Shown here: positions 27,179 through 34,946 of the stretch, one piece after another | How the letters are laid out: each line of letters begins with the position of its first letter | Position numbering within the stretch: the stretch's first letter is position 1 | The notes under the pieces: generated by a model | What the model was told of the DNA's origin: nothing | Databases searched by the model: none | Seen by the model: the letters and a program-made list of their open reading frames with translations, nothing else | Assembly: GCF_001005725.1 (NCBI RefSeq) | Contig: NZ_LBIC01000001.1 | Coordinates: 1,018,501-1,082,500, forward strand | Length of the DNA: 64,000 bases | Direction of reading: 5' to 3' | DNA from: Sphingobium chungbukense | GTDB taxonomy: Bacteria; Pseudomonadota; Alphaproteobacteria; Sphingomonadales; Sphingomonadaceae | Program-made: the position numbers and the translations under genes

Positions 27179-27754
27179 TCAAGGGTATAGCAATCCCTCG
27201 TGCCAGCCGTCGCCGGTCCGCTCGAACAGGCGGCGTTCGTGCAGGCGATGCTCCCGATCCTGCCAGAATTCGATGCGTTCCGGTTTGACCCGAAAGCCCG
27301 ACCAATGGGGCGGCCTGGGCACTGGCCCACCCTCGAACCGCAAGCTCGCCTCCTCATAGCGGGCCATGAACAGATCGCGGGATTCCAGCGGGCGCGACTG
27401 GTCCGAGGCCCAGGCGCCAAGCTGGCTGTCCCGGCTGCGCGTCGCGAAATAGGCATCGGCGGTGGCGTCGTCGACCGGACCCACCGGCCCCTCGATCCGG
27501 ATCTGGCGCCGCAGCGATTTCCAGTGGAACAGTAGCGCCGCATGGGGATTGGCGTGCAGATCCTCCGCCTTGCGCCCTTCGAAATTGGTATAGAAGATGA
27601 ACCCGTCCGGCCCATGCCCCTTGAGCAACACCATCCGCACCGACGGCCGCCCGCGTGCATCGGCGGTGGCGAGCGCCATGGCATTGCTGTCGTTGATCTC
27701 GGTTTCGCGTGCCTCATCGTACCAGGCGGCGAACAGGGCAAAGGGATCGGTCAT
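27179..27754 (-). CDS. pdxH: Pyridoxamine/pyridoxine 5'-phosphate oxidase
   Basis: FMN enzyme oxidising pyridoxamine or pyridoxine phosphate to pyridoxal phosphate, in B6 synthesis and salvage. From ATG 27754 it has 191 residues. MALATADARGRPSVRMVLLK, GFIFYTNFEGRKA and the C-terminal RVKPERIEFWQ with LHERRLFER are family signatures. The frame could open at 27880, but that extra N-terminus is not conserved and would overlap the divergent J-protein start. PLP made here serves SerC, among others. Confidence 0.94.
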   Translation of the reverse strand: MTDPFALFAAWYDEARETEINDSNAMALATADARGRPSVRMVLLKGHGPDGFIFYTNFEGRKAEDLHANPHAALLFHWKSLRRQIRIEGPVGPVDDATADAYFATRSRDSQLGAWASDQSRPLESRDLFMARYEEASLRFEGGPVPRPPHWSGFRVKPERIEFWQDREHRLHERRLFERTGDGWHEGLLYP

Positions 27755-27878
27755 ACGCGCCGGTCTACGCGCGCCGAAAAGCCTTGTCGATAAGGCTTTC
27801 CCACGCTTGAACCATTCCGCACCTTTCGCCACATAGGGCGCGAACGGGTTTTTATTGCAAGAGGATGTGTTACCGCCC

Positions 27879-28817
27879 ATGGCCGACCCTTATTCCACAT
27901 TGGGCGTGGCGCGCAGCGCGAGCGAGGCCGAGATCAAGTCCGCCTATCGCAAGCTGGCCAAGGAGCTGCATCCTGACCGGAACAAGGACAATCCCCAGGC
28001 AGCGGAGAAATTTTCCGCCGCGACCAGCGCCTATGACCTCTTGTCGGACAAGGACAAGCGTGCCCGCTTCGATCGGGGCGAGATAGACGGCGACGGCAAT
28101 CCGACTGCGCCCTTCGGCTTTGGTGGCGGTGGGGGAGGCTTTCGCGGGCATCCGGGCGGCCAGGGCGGCGGCTTCGAATTCAACGGCGGCGGCGCGGATT
28201 TCGGCGATATTTTCGAAGGGCTGTTCGGCGGCGGTACGGGGCGTCGCGGTGGCGGCGGAGGGGGCTTTGGCGGCTTCGGCCGTGGCGCGCCGCCGCAAAA
28301 GGGCGCGAACGTCACCTATCGCCTGGCCGTCCAGTTTGTCGACGCCGCAACCCTCGCGCCGCAGCGGATAACGCTTCAGGACGGCAAGACCATCGACCTG
28401 AAATTGCCCGCGGGGGTTGAAACAGGCACGCAGATGCGCCTTTCCGGCAAGGGCCAGCAAGGACCCGGTGGCGCGGGTGACGCCATCGTCACGATCGAGG
28501 TGAAGCCTCATGCCTTCTTCACCCGCGACGGCGACAATGTGTTGCTGGAACTGCCGATCACGCTCGATGAAGCCGTGAAGGGCGCGAAGGTCAAGGTTCC
28601 CACGGTCGACGGTCCCGTCATGCTGGGTGTGCCCGCGGGCACCTCCTCCGGCAAGACGCTGCGCCTGCGCGGCAAGGGTTTTACCGGCAAGACCGGCCAG
28701 CGCGGCGACCAGCTCGTTACCCTGCTGATCGACGTGCCCGCCGACGATCCGGCGATCCAGGCGCTGGTCGAAAGCTGGCAGGACAGCCGCGCCGTGCGGA
28801 CCCATCTCGGCGTCTGA
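27879..28817 (+). CDS. J-domain chaperone, CbpA-like (no zinc finger)
   Basis: A 312-residue co-chaperone that stimulates DnaK. The N-terminal J domain carries HPD at 31-33, followed by a very Gly/Phe-rich region (about 75-145) and two C-terminal beta-sandwich substrate domains (GANVTYRLAVQF, PHAFFTRDGDNVLLELPI, LRLRGKGFTGKTGQRGD). The CxxCxGxG zinc repeats of true DnaJ are absent, so it is a CbpA or class B J-protein. It is divergent from pdxH and followed after 14 bases by the BrkB gene. Confidence 0.92.
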   Translation: MADPYSTLGVARSASEAEIKSAYRKLAKELHPDRNKDNPQAAEKFSAATSAYDLLSDKDKRARFDRGEIDGDGNPTAPFGFGGGGGGFRGHPGGQGGGFEFNGGGADFGDIFEGLFGGGTGRRGGGGGGFGGFGRGAPPQKGANVTYRLAVQFVDAATLAPQRITLQDGKTIDLKLPAGVETGTQMRLSGKGQQGPGGAGDAIVTIEVKPHAFFTRDGDNVLLELPITLDEAVKGAKVKVPTVDGPVMLGVPAGTSSGKTLRLRGKGFTGKTGQRGDQLVTLLIDVPADDPAIQALVESWQDSRAVRTHLGV

Positions 28818-28831
28818 GGGGTTAGGAGGGA

Positions 28832-29803
28832 ATGCCGCAACCCTCGCCCCTGTCTCCCGAGTCCCGTCGCAAGCATATCGCGGAAGAAGCCCGCATCCAT
28901 TTCAACCGCCATATCGACCGGGTACGGCCTGGCAGCCACGCCTTTGAAATCGCCAAGCGCGTGGCCGTCGGCACCTATAGCGACGGCTTCATCCATGCCG
29001 GGAACCTCGCCTATCTTTCGTTGATGACATTGTTTCCCTTCTTCATCGTGGCGGCGGCGGTGGCGAGCATCTTCGGCCATTCGCAGGATGGGCTGGCGGC
29101 GGTCAGGGCCTTTCTGGAAACCGTGCCGCCAGGTGTCGCGGATGTCGTGCGGCAACCGATCATCGACGTGCTGAACGCCCGCACCGGGCCGCTGCTCTGG
29201 CTGGGGGGGCTGGTCGGCCTGTGGACCGTCGGCAGCCTCATCGAGACGATCCGCGACATATTGCGCCGCGCCTATGGCACAAAGAGCACGCGCCCCTTCT
29301 GGCATTATCGCCTGACCGCCATCGGCATCACGCTGGTCAGCGTTTTCGCGGTGATGTTCGCCTTCTCGATGCAGGTGATCATCACCGGCATCGACCAGTT
29401 CCTGCACCAGATATTGCCTTTCGCCGACCAGGCGATCCAGATCGTCGCCCTGACCAAGCTGGTGCCGATGGCGATCCTGTGCGTCGCCCTCTATTCTCTC
29501 TACGTCTCCCTGACCCCCAGCCTGTACAAGGACCCCTGCTTCCCCAAATGGCCCGGCGCCCTCGCCACGGCGCTGTGGTGGTATGGCGTCACCCTGTTAT
29601 TGCCGCCCACGCTTTCCCTCCTGGGCGGTTACGATCGCACCTATGGCAGTCTGGCCGGCGTGATGATCACGCTTATTTTCTTCTTCCTTGTCGGGCTTGG
29701 CGTGGTAATTGGCGCGGAATTGAATGCGGCGCTGGCGGAGTTCCCGGAAGAGGAAGCCGCCACCGTCGCGCAGGTCGACAAAGGGAATGGAACGACGAAA
29801 TGA
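28832..29803 (+). CDS. YihY/BrkB family membrane protein
   Basis: A 323-residue integral membrane protein of the YihY/BrkB family (once thought to be RNase BN). About six hydrophobic segments and the conserved GNLAYLSLMTLFPFFIV, TVGSLIETIRDILRRAY and YGSLAGVMITLIFFFLVG. Function is not established; YihY-family proteins are discussed as transporters or in envelope functions. AGGAGG lies only two bases before the ATG, an unusually short gap, so coupling from the upstream gene may matter. Its end overlaps fabI by four bases. Confidence 0.87.
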   Translation: MPQPSPLSPESRRKHIAEEARIHFNRHIDRVRPGSHAFEIAKRVAVGTYSDGFIHAGNLAYLSLMTLFPFFIVAAAVASIFGHSQDGLAAVRAFLETVPPGVADVVRQPIIDVLNARTGPLLWLGGLVGLWTVGSLIETIRDILRRAYGTKSTRPFWHYRLTAIGITLVSVFAVMFAFSMQVIITGIDQFLHQILPFADQAIQIVALTKLVPMAILCVALYSLYVSLTPSLYKDPCFPKWPGALATALWWYGVTLLLPPTLSLLGGYDRTYGSLAGVMITLIFFFLVGLGVVIGAELNAALAEFPEEEAATVAQVDKGNGTTK

Positions 29804-30606
29804 CAGGCTTGATGGCGGGAAAACGCGGTCTGATCATGGGACTGGCGAACGACAAGTCGCTGGCCTGGGGCATATCGAAGGCGCTGCATGCGCAGGGCGC
29901 GGAACTGGCTTTCTCCTATCAGGGCGATGCGCTGGCCAAGCGGGTCCGGCCGCTGGCGGAGGAACTCGGTTCCGATTTCCTGATCGACTGCGACGTGTCG
30001 GACATGGAAAAGCTCGACGCCGCCTTTGACGAGATCAAGGCGAAGTGGGGCAGGCTGGACTTCGTGGTCCACGCGATCGGCTTTTCCGACAAGAACGAAC
30101 TGCGTGGGCTTTATGTCGACACCAGCCTGGAAAATTTCCTGCTGACGATGAACATCTCCGCCTACAGCTTCGTCGCCGTCGCAAAGCGGGCGCGTGCGCT
30201 GATGGCGGAGGGCGGCAGCCTGCTGACGCTCAGCTATTATGGCGCGGAAAAGGTGATTCCCCATTACAACGTCATGGGCGTGGCCAAGGCGGCACTGGAA
30301 ACCAGCGTCAAATATCTGGCGATGGACCTGGGGCCGGAGGGTATCCGCGTGAACGCCATCTCCGCCGGACCGATCAAGACGCTGGCCGCGAGCGGTATCG
30401 GCGATTTCCGCTACATCATGAAGTGGAACGAGCTGAACAGCCCGCTTCGCCGCAATGTGACGATCGAGGACGTGGGCGGCGCCGGCCTCTATTTGTTGTC
30501 CGATCTGGCATCGGGCGTGACCGGCGAAGTCCACCATGTCGATGCGGGCTACAATGTCATCGGCATGAAGGCAGAAGACGCCCCCGACATCGCGCTCGAC
30601 AAATGA
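29800..30606 (+). CDS. fabI: Enoyl-[acyl-carrier-protein] reductase (NADH)
   Basis: Reduces the enoyl-ACP double bond in the last step of each fatty-acid elongation cycle. The 268-residue short-chain dehydrogenase fold has the FabI-type glycine motif GLANDKSLAWGI and the catalytic pair Tyr156 and Lys163 in the Y-x6-K arrangement, with SAGPIKTLAASGI as the substrate-loop motif. It overlaps the BrkB gene (ATGA) and the next small gene (ATGA). Triclosan is the known inhibitor class for this family; nothing here indicates resistance. Confidence 0.96.
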   Translation: MTGLMAGKRGLIMGLANDKSLAWGISKALHAQGAELAFSYQGDALAKRVRPLAEELGSDFLIDCDVSDMEKLDAAFDEIKAKWGRLDFVVHAIGFSDKNELRGLYVDTSLENFLLTMNISAYSFVAVAKRARALMAEGGSLLTLSYYGAEKVIPHYNVMGVAKAALETSVKYLAMDLGPEGIRVNAISAGPIKTLAASGIGDFRYIMKWNELNSPLRRNVTIEDVGGAGLYLLSDLASGVTGEVHHVDAGYNVIGMKAEDAPDIALDK

Positions 30607-31058
30607 GTGATGAAGGTAGCCTGCCCATAGGTTTCTATAATTTAGGGGTGGGTTACCTTGATGTGGCGCGTGCAGCGTCAAAAGGCGGCGATGTCTGGTT
30701 ATTCCATGATCCGTTCGAGTTCTTAGTGGCGCATGGCTTAGAACTGATTTTCAAAGCAGATCGTCGCCGGGAGCTGAGTGTGGAGCATGTGCGACGGCAA
30801 TACGGACATTCCCTGCCTAAATTATTTGATGACCTCAGTGCTGATTTTAAGAATAAGTTTCAGGTCGGAGATGATCTGAAATTCCTGGTCAATCATTTGG
30901 ACTTGGGGCATTCAGGCCCGAATTGGCGGAATCGTTATCTTGAAACGGGTTATCGTGCCAATGTGCCGTCTCTGCCATCCATGCTTGAGATAGTAGCTCC
31001 CTTCACCACCATTGATCGTCGCTGGCTTTCAAACCATTTTGTCGGGCAAATAGCATGA
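30603..31058 (+). CDS. HEPN-like hypothetical protein (AT-rich, inserted gene)
   Basis: A 151-residue protein I cannot name. It is all-helical in appearance. DPFEFL (36-41), HGLELIFKA (44-52) and [12 protein letters not shown] (67-78) resemble a HEPN-type helical bundle, in which a 'xHxxELxLKA' helix and a 'GHxLxxL' motif are common. R56-x5-H62 and R64-x4-H69 fit the spacing of the Rx4-6H nuclease motif but not clearly its usual position. My hand count for 30661-30900 is about 115 G+C of 240, well below the neighbours. It overlaps fabI and aroC by four bases each. No nucleotidyltransferase partner is visible. Confidence 0.72.
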   Translation: MSDEGSLPIGFYNLGVGYLDVARAASKGGDVWLFHDPFEFLVAHGLELIFKADRRRELSVEHVRRQYGHSLPKLFDDLSADFKNKFQVGDDLKFLVNHLDLGHSGPNWRNRYLETGYRANVPSLPSMLEIVAPFTTIDRRWLSNHFVGQIA

Positions 31059-32143
31059 GCTTCAACACCTTCGGCCGCGTCTTCCGCTTCTCGACCTGGG
31101 GTGAGTCCCACGGTCCCGCCATCGGCGCGATGGTCGACGGCTGCCCTCCGGGCCTGCCGCTCAGCGAAGCCGACATCCAGCCGTTCCTCGACAAGCGCAA
31201 GCCCGGCACGTCGAAATTCACCACCCAGCGCCGCGAACCCGATGAAGTGCGCATCCTCTCGGGTGTGTTCGAGGGCCGGACCACGGGTACCCCGATCAGC
31301 CTGATGATCGAGAATAAAGACCAGCGGTCCAAGGATTACAGCGAAGTCGCCAAGGCCTATCGCCCCGGCCATGCCGACTATGCCTATGATGCCAAATATG
31401 GCTTTCGCGATTATCGCGGCGGCGGGCGGTCCTCGGCGCGCGAAACCGCCAGCCGGGTGGCGGCGGGGGCGGTGGCGCGGCTCGTCATCCCCGATGTCGA
31501 CATCTTCGCCTATGTCAGCGAGATCGGCGGCGACGCCATCGACCATGCCCGCTTCGACGCGAGCGAGATCGACAACAATCCCTTCTTCTGCCCCGACCCG
31601 GAAGCGGCGAAGCGCTGGGAGAAGCTGGTCGATGATGCCCGCAAGGACGGTTCCTCGCTCGGCGCGGTGGTCGAATGTATTGCCAGCGGCGTTCCGGCGG
31701 GCTGGGGCGCACCGCTCTATGCCAAGCTCGACAGCGAACTCGCCGCCGCGATGATGAGCATCAATGCGGTCAAGGGCGTGGAAATCGGTGACGGTTTCGC
31801 CGCCGCCCGCCTGCGCGGCGAAGAGAATGCCGACCCGATGCGGCCCAATGCCGAAGGGGGTAAGGACGGTAATCCGGTCTTCCTCGCCAACCATGCCGGC
31901 GGGATCGCGGGCGGCATCTCCACCGGCCAGCCGGTCAAGGTCCGCATCGCCTTCAAGCCGACCAGCTCGATCCTGATCCCGGTCGAGACCGTCACGCGGG
32001 AAGGCGCCGCGTCGGAGATCATCACCAAGGGCCGTCACGACCCCTGCGTCGGCATTCGCGGCGTGCCGGTCGTCGAAGCGATGATGGCGCTGGTGCTGGC
32101 CGACCAGAAGCTGCTCCATCGCGCGCAATGCGGAGCGGATTGA
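31055..32143 (+). CDS. aroC: Chorismate synthase
   Basis: Last enzyme of the shikimate pathway, converting EPSP to chorismate with reduced FMN. The 362 residues match the family. The three signatures are present: [21 protein letters not shown] (N-terminal), RPGHADYAY with [18 protein letters not shown], and the C-terminal [18 protein letters not shown]. Its ATG overlaps the stop of the AT-rich small gene (ATGA), so translation is coupled to it. A 330-bp gap with a strong hairpin follows. Confidence 0.96.
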   Translation: MSFNTFGRVFRFSTWGESHGPAIGAMVDGCPPGLPLSEADIQPFLDKRKPGTSKFTTQRREPDEVRILSGVFEGRTTGTPISLMIENKDQRSKDYSEVAKAYRPGHADYAYDAKYGFRDYRGGGRSSARETASRVAAGAVARLVIPDVDIFAYVSEIGGDAIDHARFDASEIDNNPFFCPDPEAAKRWEKLVDDARKDGSSLGAVVECIASGVPAGWGAPLYAKLDSELAAAMMSINAVKGVEIGDGFAAARLRGEENADPMRPNAEGGKDGNPVFLANHAGGIAGGISTGQPVKVRIAFKPTSSILIPVETVTREGAASEIITKGRHDPCVGIRGVPVVEAMMALVLADQKLLHRAQCGAD

Positions 32144-32473
32144 AAGCGCCGAATCGAGCCATAATTCCGGCAAAGACGCGATTCCCGCGAGACGACTCAG
32201 CCGATCTGCGGTAACATCTTCGTTACAGATCGCCCGCGGGAGGGCGAGCGGCAGTGCGTAAGCCTGGGGAGCGTCATCATGCCTTGCATGGATTGACGGT
32301 CAAAACGTCCCCTTCAGCCGCGAACACGGGCCAGCCATGCAACCATGGCTGGCCCATTTCGTTTCATCGCCGCCAGGAAAGGCGAACTTCGCCAGGACCA
32401 ATTCCGCCCGACCGGCCCTGTCCCGGCGCCGGCCGCGGCGTCATGATGACGGGGAAACACCAAAGGATCGTCC
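32144..32473. other. Structured intergenic region after aroC, possible small RNA
   Basis: No gene of convincing codon use. It contains a hairpin near 32209-32237 (CGATCT and GTAAC pairing with GTTAC and AGATCG, bulged by GCG), a CGCCC/GGGCG stem just after it, and a terminator hairpin at 32328. Structure followed by a terminator would fit a transcript of roughly 150 nt. A weak promoter-like TTGAAA then ATAATT (15-base spacing) overlaps the aroC stop at 32140. The region also holds the GTG start signal AAGGA of the next gene. Confidence 0.4.
32328..32362 (+). terminator. Rho-independent-like terminator
   Basis: Perfect 12-bp stem GGGCCAGCCATG/CATGGCTGGCCC with a four-base loop (32328-32355), followed by ATTTCGTTT. 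It lies 185 bases after aroC, so it could end the fabI-aroC transcript or a separate small RNA. Confidence 0.65.
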
Positions 32474-33262
32474 GTGACCAGCCTGCCCTTCATCCAGGTC
32501 GATGCCTTCGCTGATGCCCCTTTCACCGGCAATCCGGCCGCGGTCATGCCGCTTGGCCGATGGCTGGACGACGCCACGCTTCAGGCGATCGCGGCGGAGA
32601 ACAATCTCTCCGAAACCGCCTTCACCGTGCCCACGCCCGACGATCCCGACGCGGACTATGCGCTGCGCTGGTTCACCCCCGATGTGGAGGTCAAGCTGTG
32701 CGGCCATGCCACGTTGGCGAGCGGCCATGTGCTGATGGGCGGCCGTACCGCCGTCCACTTCCGCACGACGCATGCGGGGGTGCTCACCGTATCGCGCGAT
32801 CGCGACGGCTATGCGCTCTCGCTCCCGGCCTGGACGACCGACCCCAGGCCGCTGCCCGACCTTGCCGCAGCGATGGGCGGCGATGTCCTCGAAACCCGTT
32901 GGCGCGAGGGCGGCTACGCGATCTTCGTCTATTCCGACGCCGCCGCGATCCGTGCGCTGCAACCCGATTTCGCGACGCTCAAAAAGGCCGGAAGCATCCT
33001 CCTCATCGCGACCGCGCCCAGCGAGGACAGCGATATGATCAGCCGCGTCTTCGTCCCCGGCGCGGGCATAGACGAAGACCCCGTCACCGGCTCGGCCCAC
33101 TGCCTGCTCACCCCCTATTGGGCCAGGCGGCTCGATAAGACCAAGCTCGTTGCGTTTCAGGCGTCCCGGCGCGGGGGACGCCTATTGTGTCGCCTTTCCG
33201 GCAACCGGGTGATCCTGACGGGGGCTTGCCGGACGGTGATCGAAGGCAATTTCCTGCTTTAA
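32474..33262 (+). CDS. PhzF family isomerase/epimerase
   Basis: A 262-residue protein of the PhzF family with the diaminopimelate-epimerase fold. Catalytic Glu47 lies in NNLSETAF; KLCGHATLASGHVL, the dimer motif FTGNPAAV and DEDPVTGSAHC are conserved. Only the eponymous PhzF has a clear role in phenazine synthesis; no phenazine genes are present, so the real substrate is unknown. The start codon is GTG at 32474 with AAGGA eight bases upstream. Confidence 0.88.
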   Translation: MTSLPFIQVDAFADAPFTGNPAAVMPLGRWLDDATLQAIAAENNLSETAFTVPTPDDPDADYALRWFTPDVEVKLCGHATLASGHVLMGGRTAVHFRTTHAGVLTVSRDRDGYALSLPAWTTDPRPLPDLAAAMGGDVLETRWREGGYAIFVYSDAAAIRALQPDFATLKKAGSILLIATAPSEDSDMISRVFVPGAGIDEDPVTGSAHCLLTPYWARRLDKTKLVAFQASRRGGRLLCRLSGNRVILTGACRTVIEGNFLL

Positions 33263-33300
33263 GCAGGACTGCTTCTGGCCATTTGCGGACATGAGTTCTC

Positions 33301-33393
33301 CGTCACCCCGGACTTGATCCGGGGTCCCGCTTTCTTCTCTCGTGCGCGTTTGGCCCAAGGCAGCGGGACGCCGGGTCAAGCCCGGGGCGATGA
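33301..33393. repeat. REP-like inverted pair, family C
   Basis: CGTCACCCCGGACTTGATCC with GGGGTCCCGC (33301-33330) faces an inverted partner AGCGGGACGCCGGGTCAAGC with CCGGGGCGATG (33362-33392). Each arm is itself a small hairpin. It sits between the convergent phzF-like and serine hydrolase genes. A half copy occurs near 45659. Confidence 0.7.
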
Positions 33394-33418
33394 AACGGGG
33401 AACGTTCGCTCTCCACCC

Positions 33419-34540
33419 TCAACGCGAATAAAGCCCCACCAGCTTCGCCAGTCCTTCCTTCACGACCTCCCGCTGCGCCTTGTCCGGCGACATGCCCAGC
33501 CGCACCACGGTCAGCCGCTGCGAGGGCGACACCAATATATATTGCCCATCATGTCCGACGCAGCCGAACAGGCTCCGCGGCGCCTGCCCCGGCATCAACG
33601 CGCTTTCCTCGCTGTCCCGGTTGAGCCACAGATGTGCCCCATAGGCTGCGTTGCGCGGCGAGGGCGTGCGCATATAGTCGATCCACTTTTCCGGCACGAT
33701 CTGGTGCCCCACCACCCCGCGCCCATGGTTGCGCAGCAACTCCCCGAAGCGGGCATAATCCCGCGCCGTCATATGCATGAAGCTGCCCCCGATCATCGTG
33801 CCCGCCGCATCATATTCCACGGTCAGGCTGTCGAGCCGTGCAGGAATCTTCAGCCGCCCGTCGATGAACATCTGCATCGCCCGCCGCCGCACGTCGGGAT
33901 CGGCGCTGTCGGTCAGCATCCGCGCCATCAGGTCGCTGAGGATGATCGTGCTGCCGGTCGAATAGGAAAAGGCCGAACCCGGCCTGTGGGCGAGCGGCTT
34001 GGCCTCGGCAAAGGCGCCCATGTCCTGTGCCCCGTCGGTGAACAGCATGCGTACCGTATCGGCCTCGGCCAGGGGCTCGGTATCTTCGACATGGTCGAGG
34101 CCGGAGGTCATGGCCAGCAACTGCCGCAGGGTGATCCGTCCCCGCGGATCGCCCGGCTGACCCCAGGCTGCCACCGGCACCGGCGAATCGAGCGCCAACC
34201 GTCCGTCGGACACCATCAGCCCGATCAGGACCGCCGTCACGCTCTTGGCCATGGACCAGGACAGCAGCTTCGTTTGAGGCCCGAATCCCGGCGCATAGCG
34301 TTCGGCCACGATCTTTCCGTCATGCATGACGATCAGCGCCCGCGTCTCGCCCGCCTCGCTGTCGAACAGCGGATCGATCGCCGCGCCGAGCGCGGCCGCA
34401 TCCACATCGGAATCGCCGCCGATCCGGACGATGGGTTCCGGCCCGGCGGCGTGCACGGTCCACAGGCCCGCCACCGCGAGCATGGCCAAAATGCCGCCGA
34501 TCGCGCCAAGGCGCTTTACGCTTTTCCGCTCAAGCCTCAT
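33419..34540 (-). CDS. Serine hydrolase, beta-lactamase class C fold
   Basis: A 373-residue penicillin-binding-protein-like hydrolase (beta-lactamase superfamily). An N-terminal hydrophobic segment (10-29) suggests export or a membrane anchor. Ser96-MAK99 in LLSWSMAKSVTAV is the S-x-x-K nucleophile motif; FSYSTGS supplies the Tyr motif; GHDGQYI stands where the third motif is expected. This pattern is that of esterase or peptidase relatives of EstB/6-aminohexanoate hydrolase rather than of a true AmpC. It is divergent from a small exported protein with 38 bp between starts. Confidence 0.85.
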   Translation of the reverse strand: MRLERKSVKRLGAIGGILAMLAVAGLWTVHAAGPEPIVRIGGDSDVDAAALGAAIDPLFDSEAGETRALIVMHDGKIVAERYAPGFGPQTKLLSWSMAKSVTAVLIGLMVSDGRLALDSPVPVAAWGQPGDPRGRITLRQLLAMTSGLDHVEDTEPLAEADTVRMLFTDGAQDMGAFAEAKPLAHRPGSAFSYSTGSTIILSDLMARMLTDSADPDVRRRAMQMFIDGRLKIPARLDSLTVEYDAAGTMIGGSFMHMTARDYARFGELLRNHGRGVVGHQIVPEKWIDYMRTPSPRNAAYGAHLWLNRDSEESALMPGQAPRSLFGCVGHDGQYILVSPSQRLTVVRLGMSPDKAQREVVKEGLAKLVGLYSR

Positions 34541-34578
34541 AAGCCGCGGCCTTAGCATGGGATGTGGGAAAGAGTAGC

Positions 34579-34893
34579 ATGTCCGGTCGCCGGAAATGGA
34601 TTTACGCCTTGGCGGCCATGGGCCTTGTCGCGGTTGCCCTGCTCGCGTGGAACTGGAGTGCGCTGCGTGCCCACGCGCAGGTCGGCGCGGGCTTCGGCGC
34701 GCGCGTCGCCTGCTCCTGCCGTTATGTCGAGGGGCGTTCGATGGCGAGCTGCAAGGGCGACAAGGAACCCGGCATGTGGGCGGTGTCGTTGAAGGATCTG
34801 CCCGAATCGCAATCGGTCAGCGCCGCCGTTCCGCTGCTTGCCTTCCGCACGGCACGCTATCGCAAAGGGTGGGGCTGCCTGCTCGAACAATAG
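34579..34893 (+). CDS. Small membrane-anchored hypothetical protein with CSC motif
   Basis: A 104-residue protein with an N-terminal hydrophobic helix (WIYALAAMGLVAVALLAW) and an extracytoplasmic part containing ARVACSCRYVEGRSMASC and a C-terminal WGCLLEQ, giving four cysteines likely to form disulfides. Not recognised. I recall similar small proteins beside class C beta-lactamase-like hydrolases in sphingomonads, and here it is divergent from one, so a shared envelope function is possible. ATG 34579 is preferred to 34564. Confidence 0.65.
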   Translation: MSGRRKWIYALAAMGLVAVALLAWNWSALRAHAQVGAGFGARVACSCRYVEGRSMASCKGDKEPGMWAVSLKDLPESQSVSAAVPLLAFRTARYRKGWGCLLEQ

Positions 34894-34946
34894 GTCCCGC
34901 CCCTTGGACTGGCACTTCGCCAACTGAGCCGCTAGAGCCACCCTTC

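Noticed and set aside
30603..31058. A HEPN-MNT toxin-antitoxin pair
   Set aside because: No nucleotidyltransferase (GSxxRG) gene lies on either side; fabI and aroC are the direct neighbours.
32144..32360. 6S RNA or SRP RNA between aroC and phzF
   Set aside because: No conserved 4.5S tetraloop sequence and no 6S-like closing stem with a central bubble could be seen.
32474..33262. Phenazine biosynthesis cluster
   Set aside because: Only a PhzF-family protein is present, and that family is broad; no other phz gene is in the window.
33419..34540. AmpC-type antibiotic resistance gene
   Set aside because: The SMAK motif fits, but the Tyr motif (YST) and third motif (HDG) differ from AmpC YxN and KTG, so an esterase-like hydrolase is more likely.
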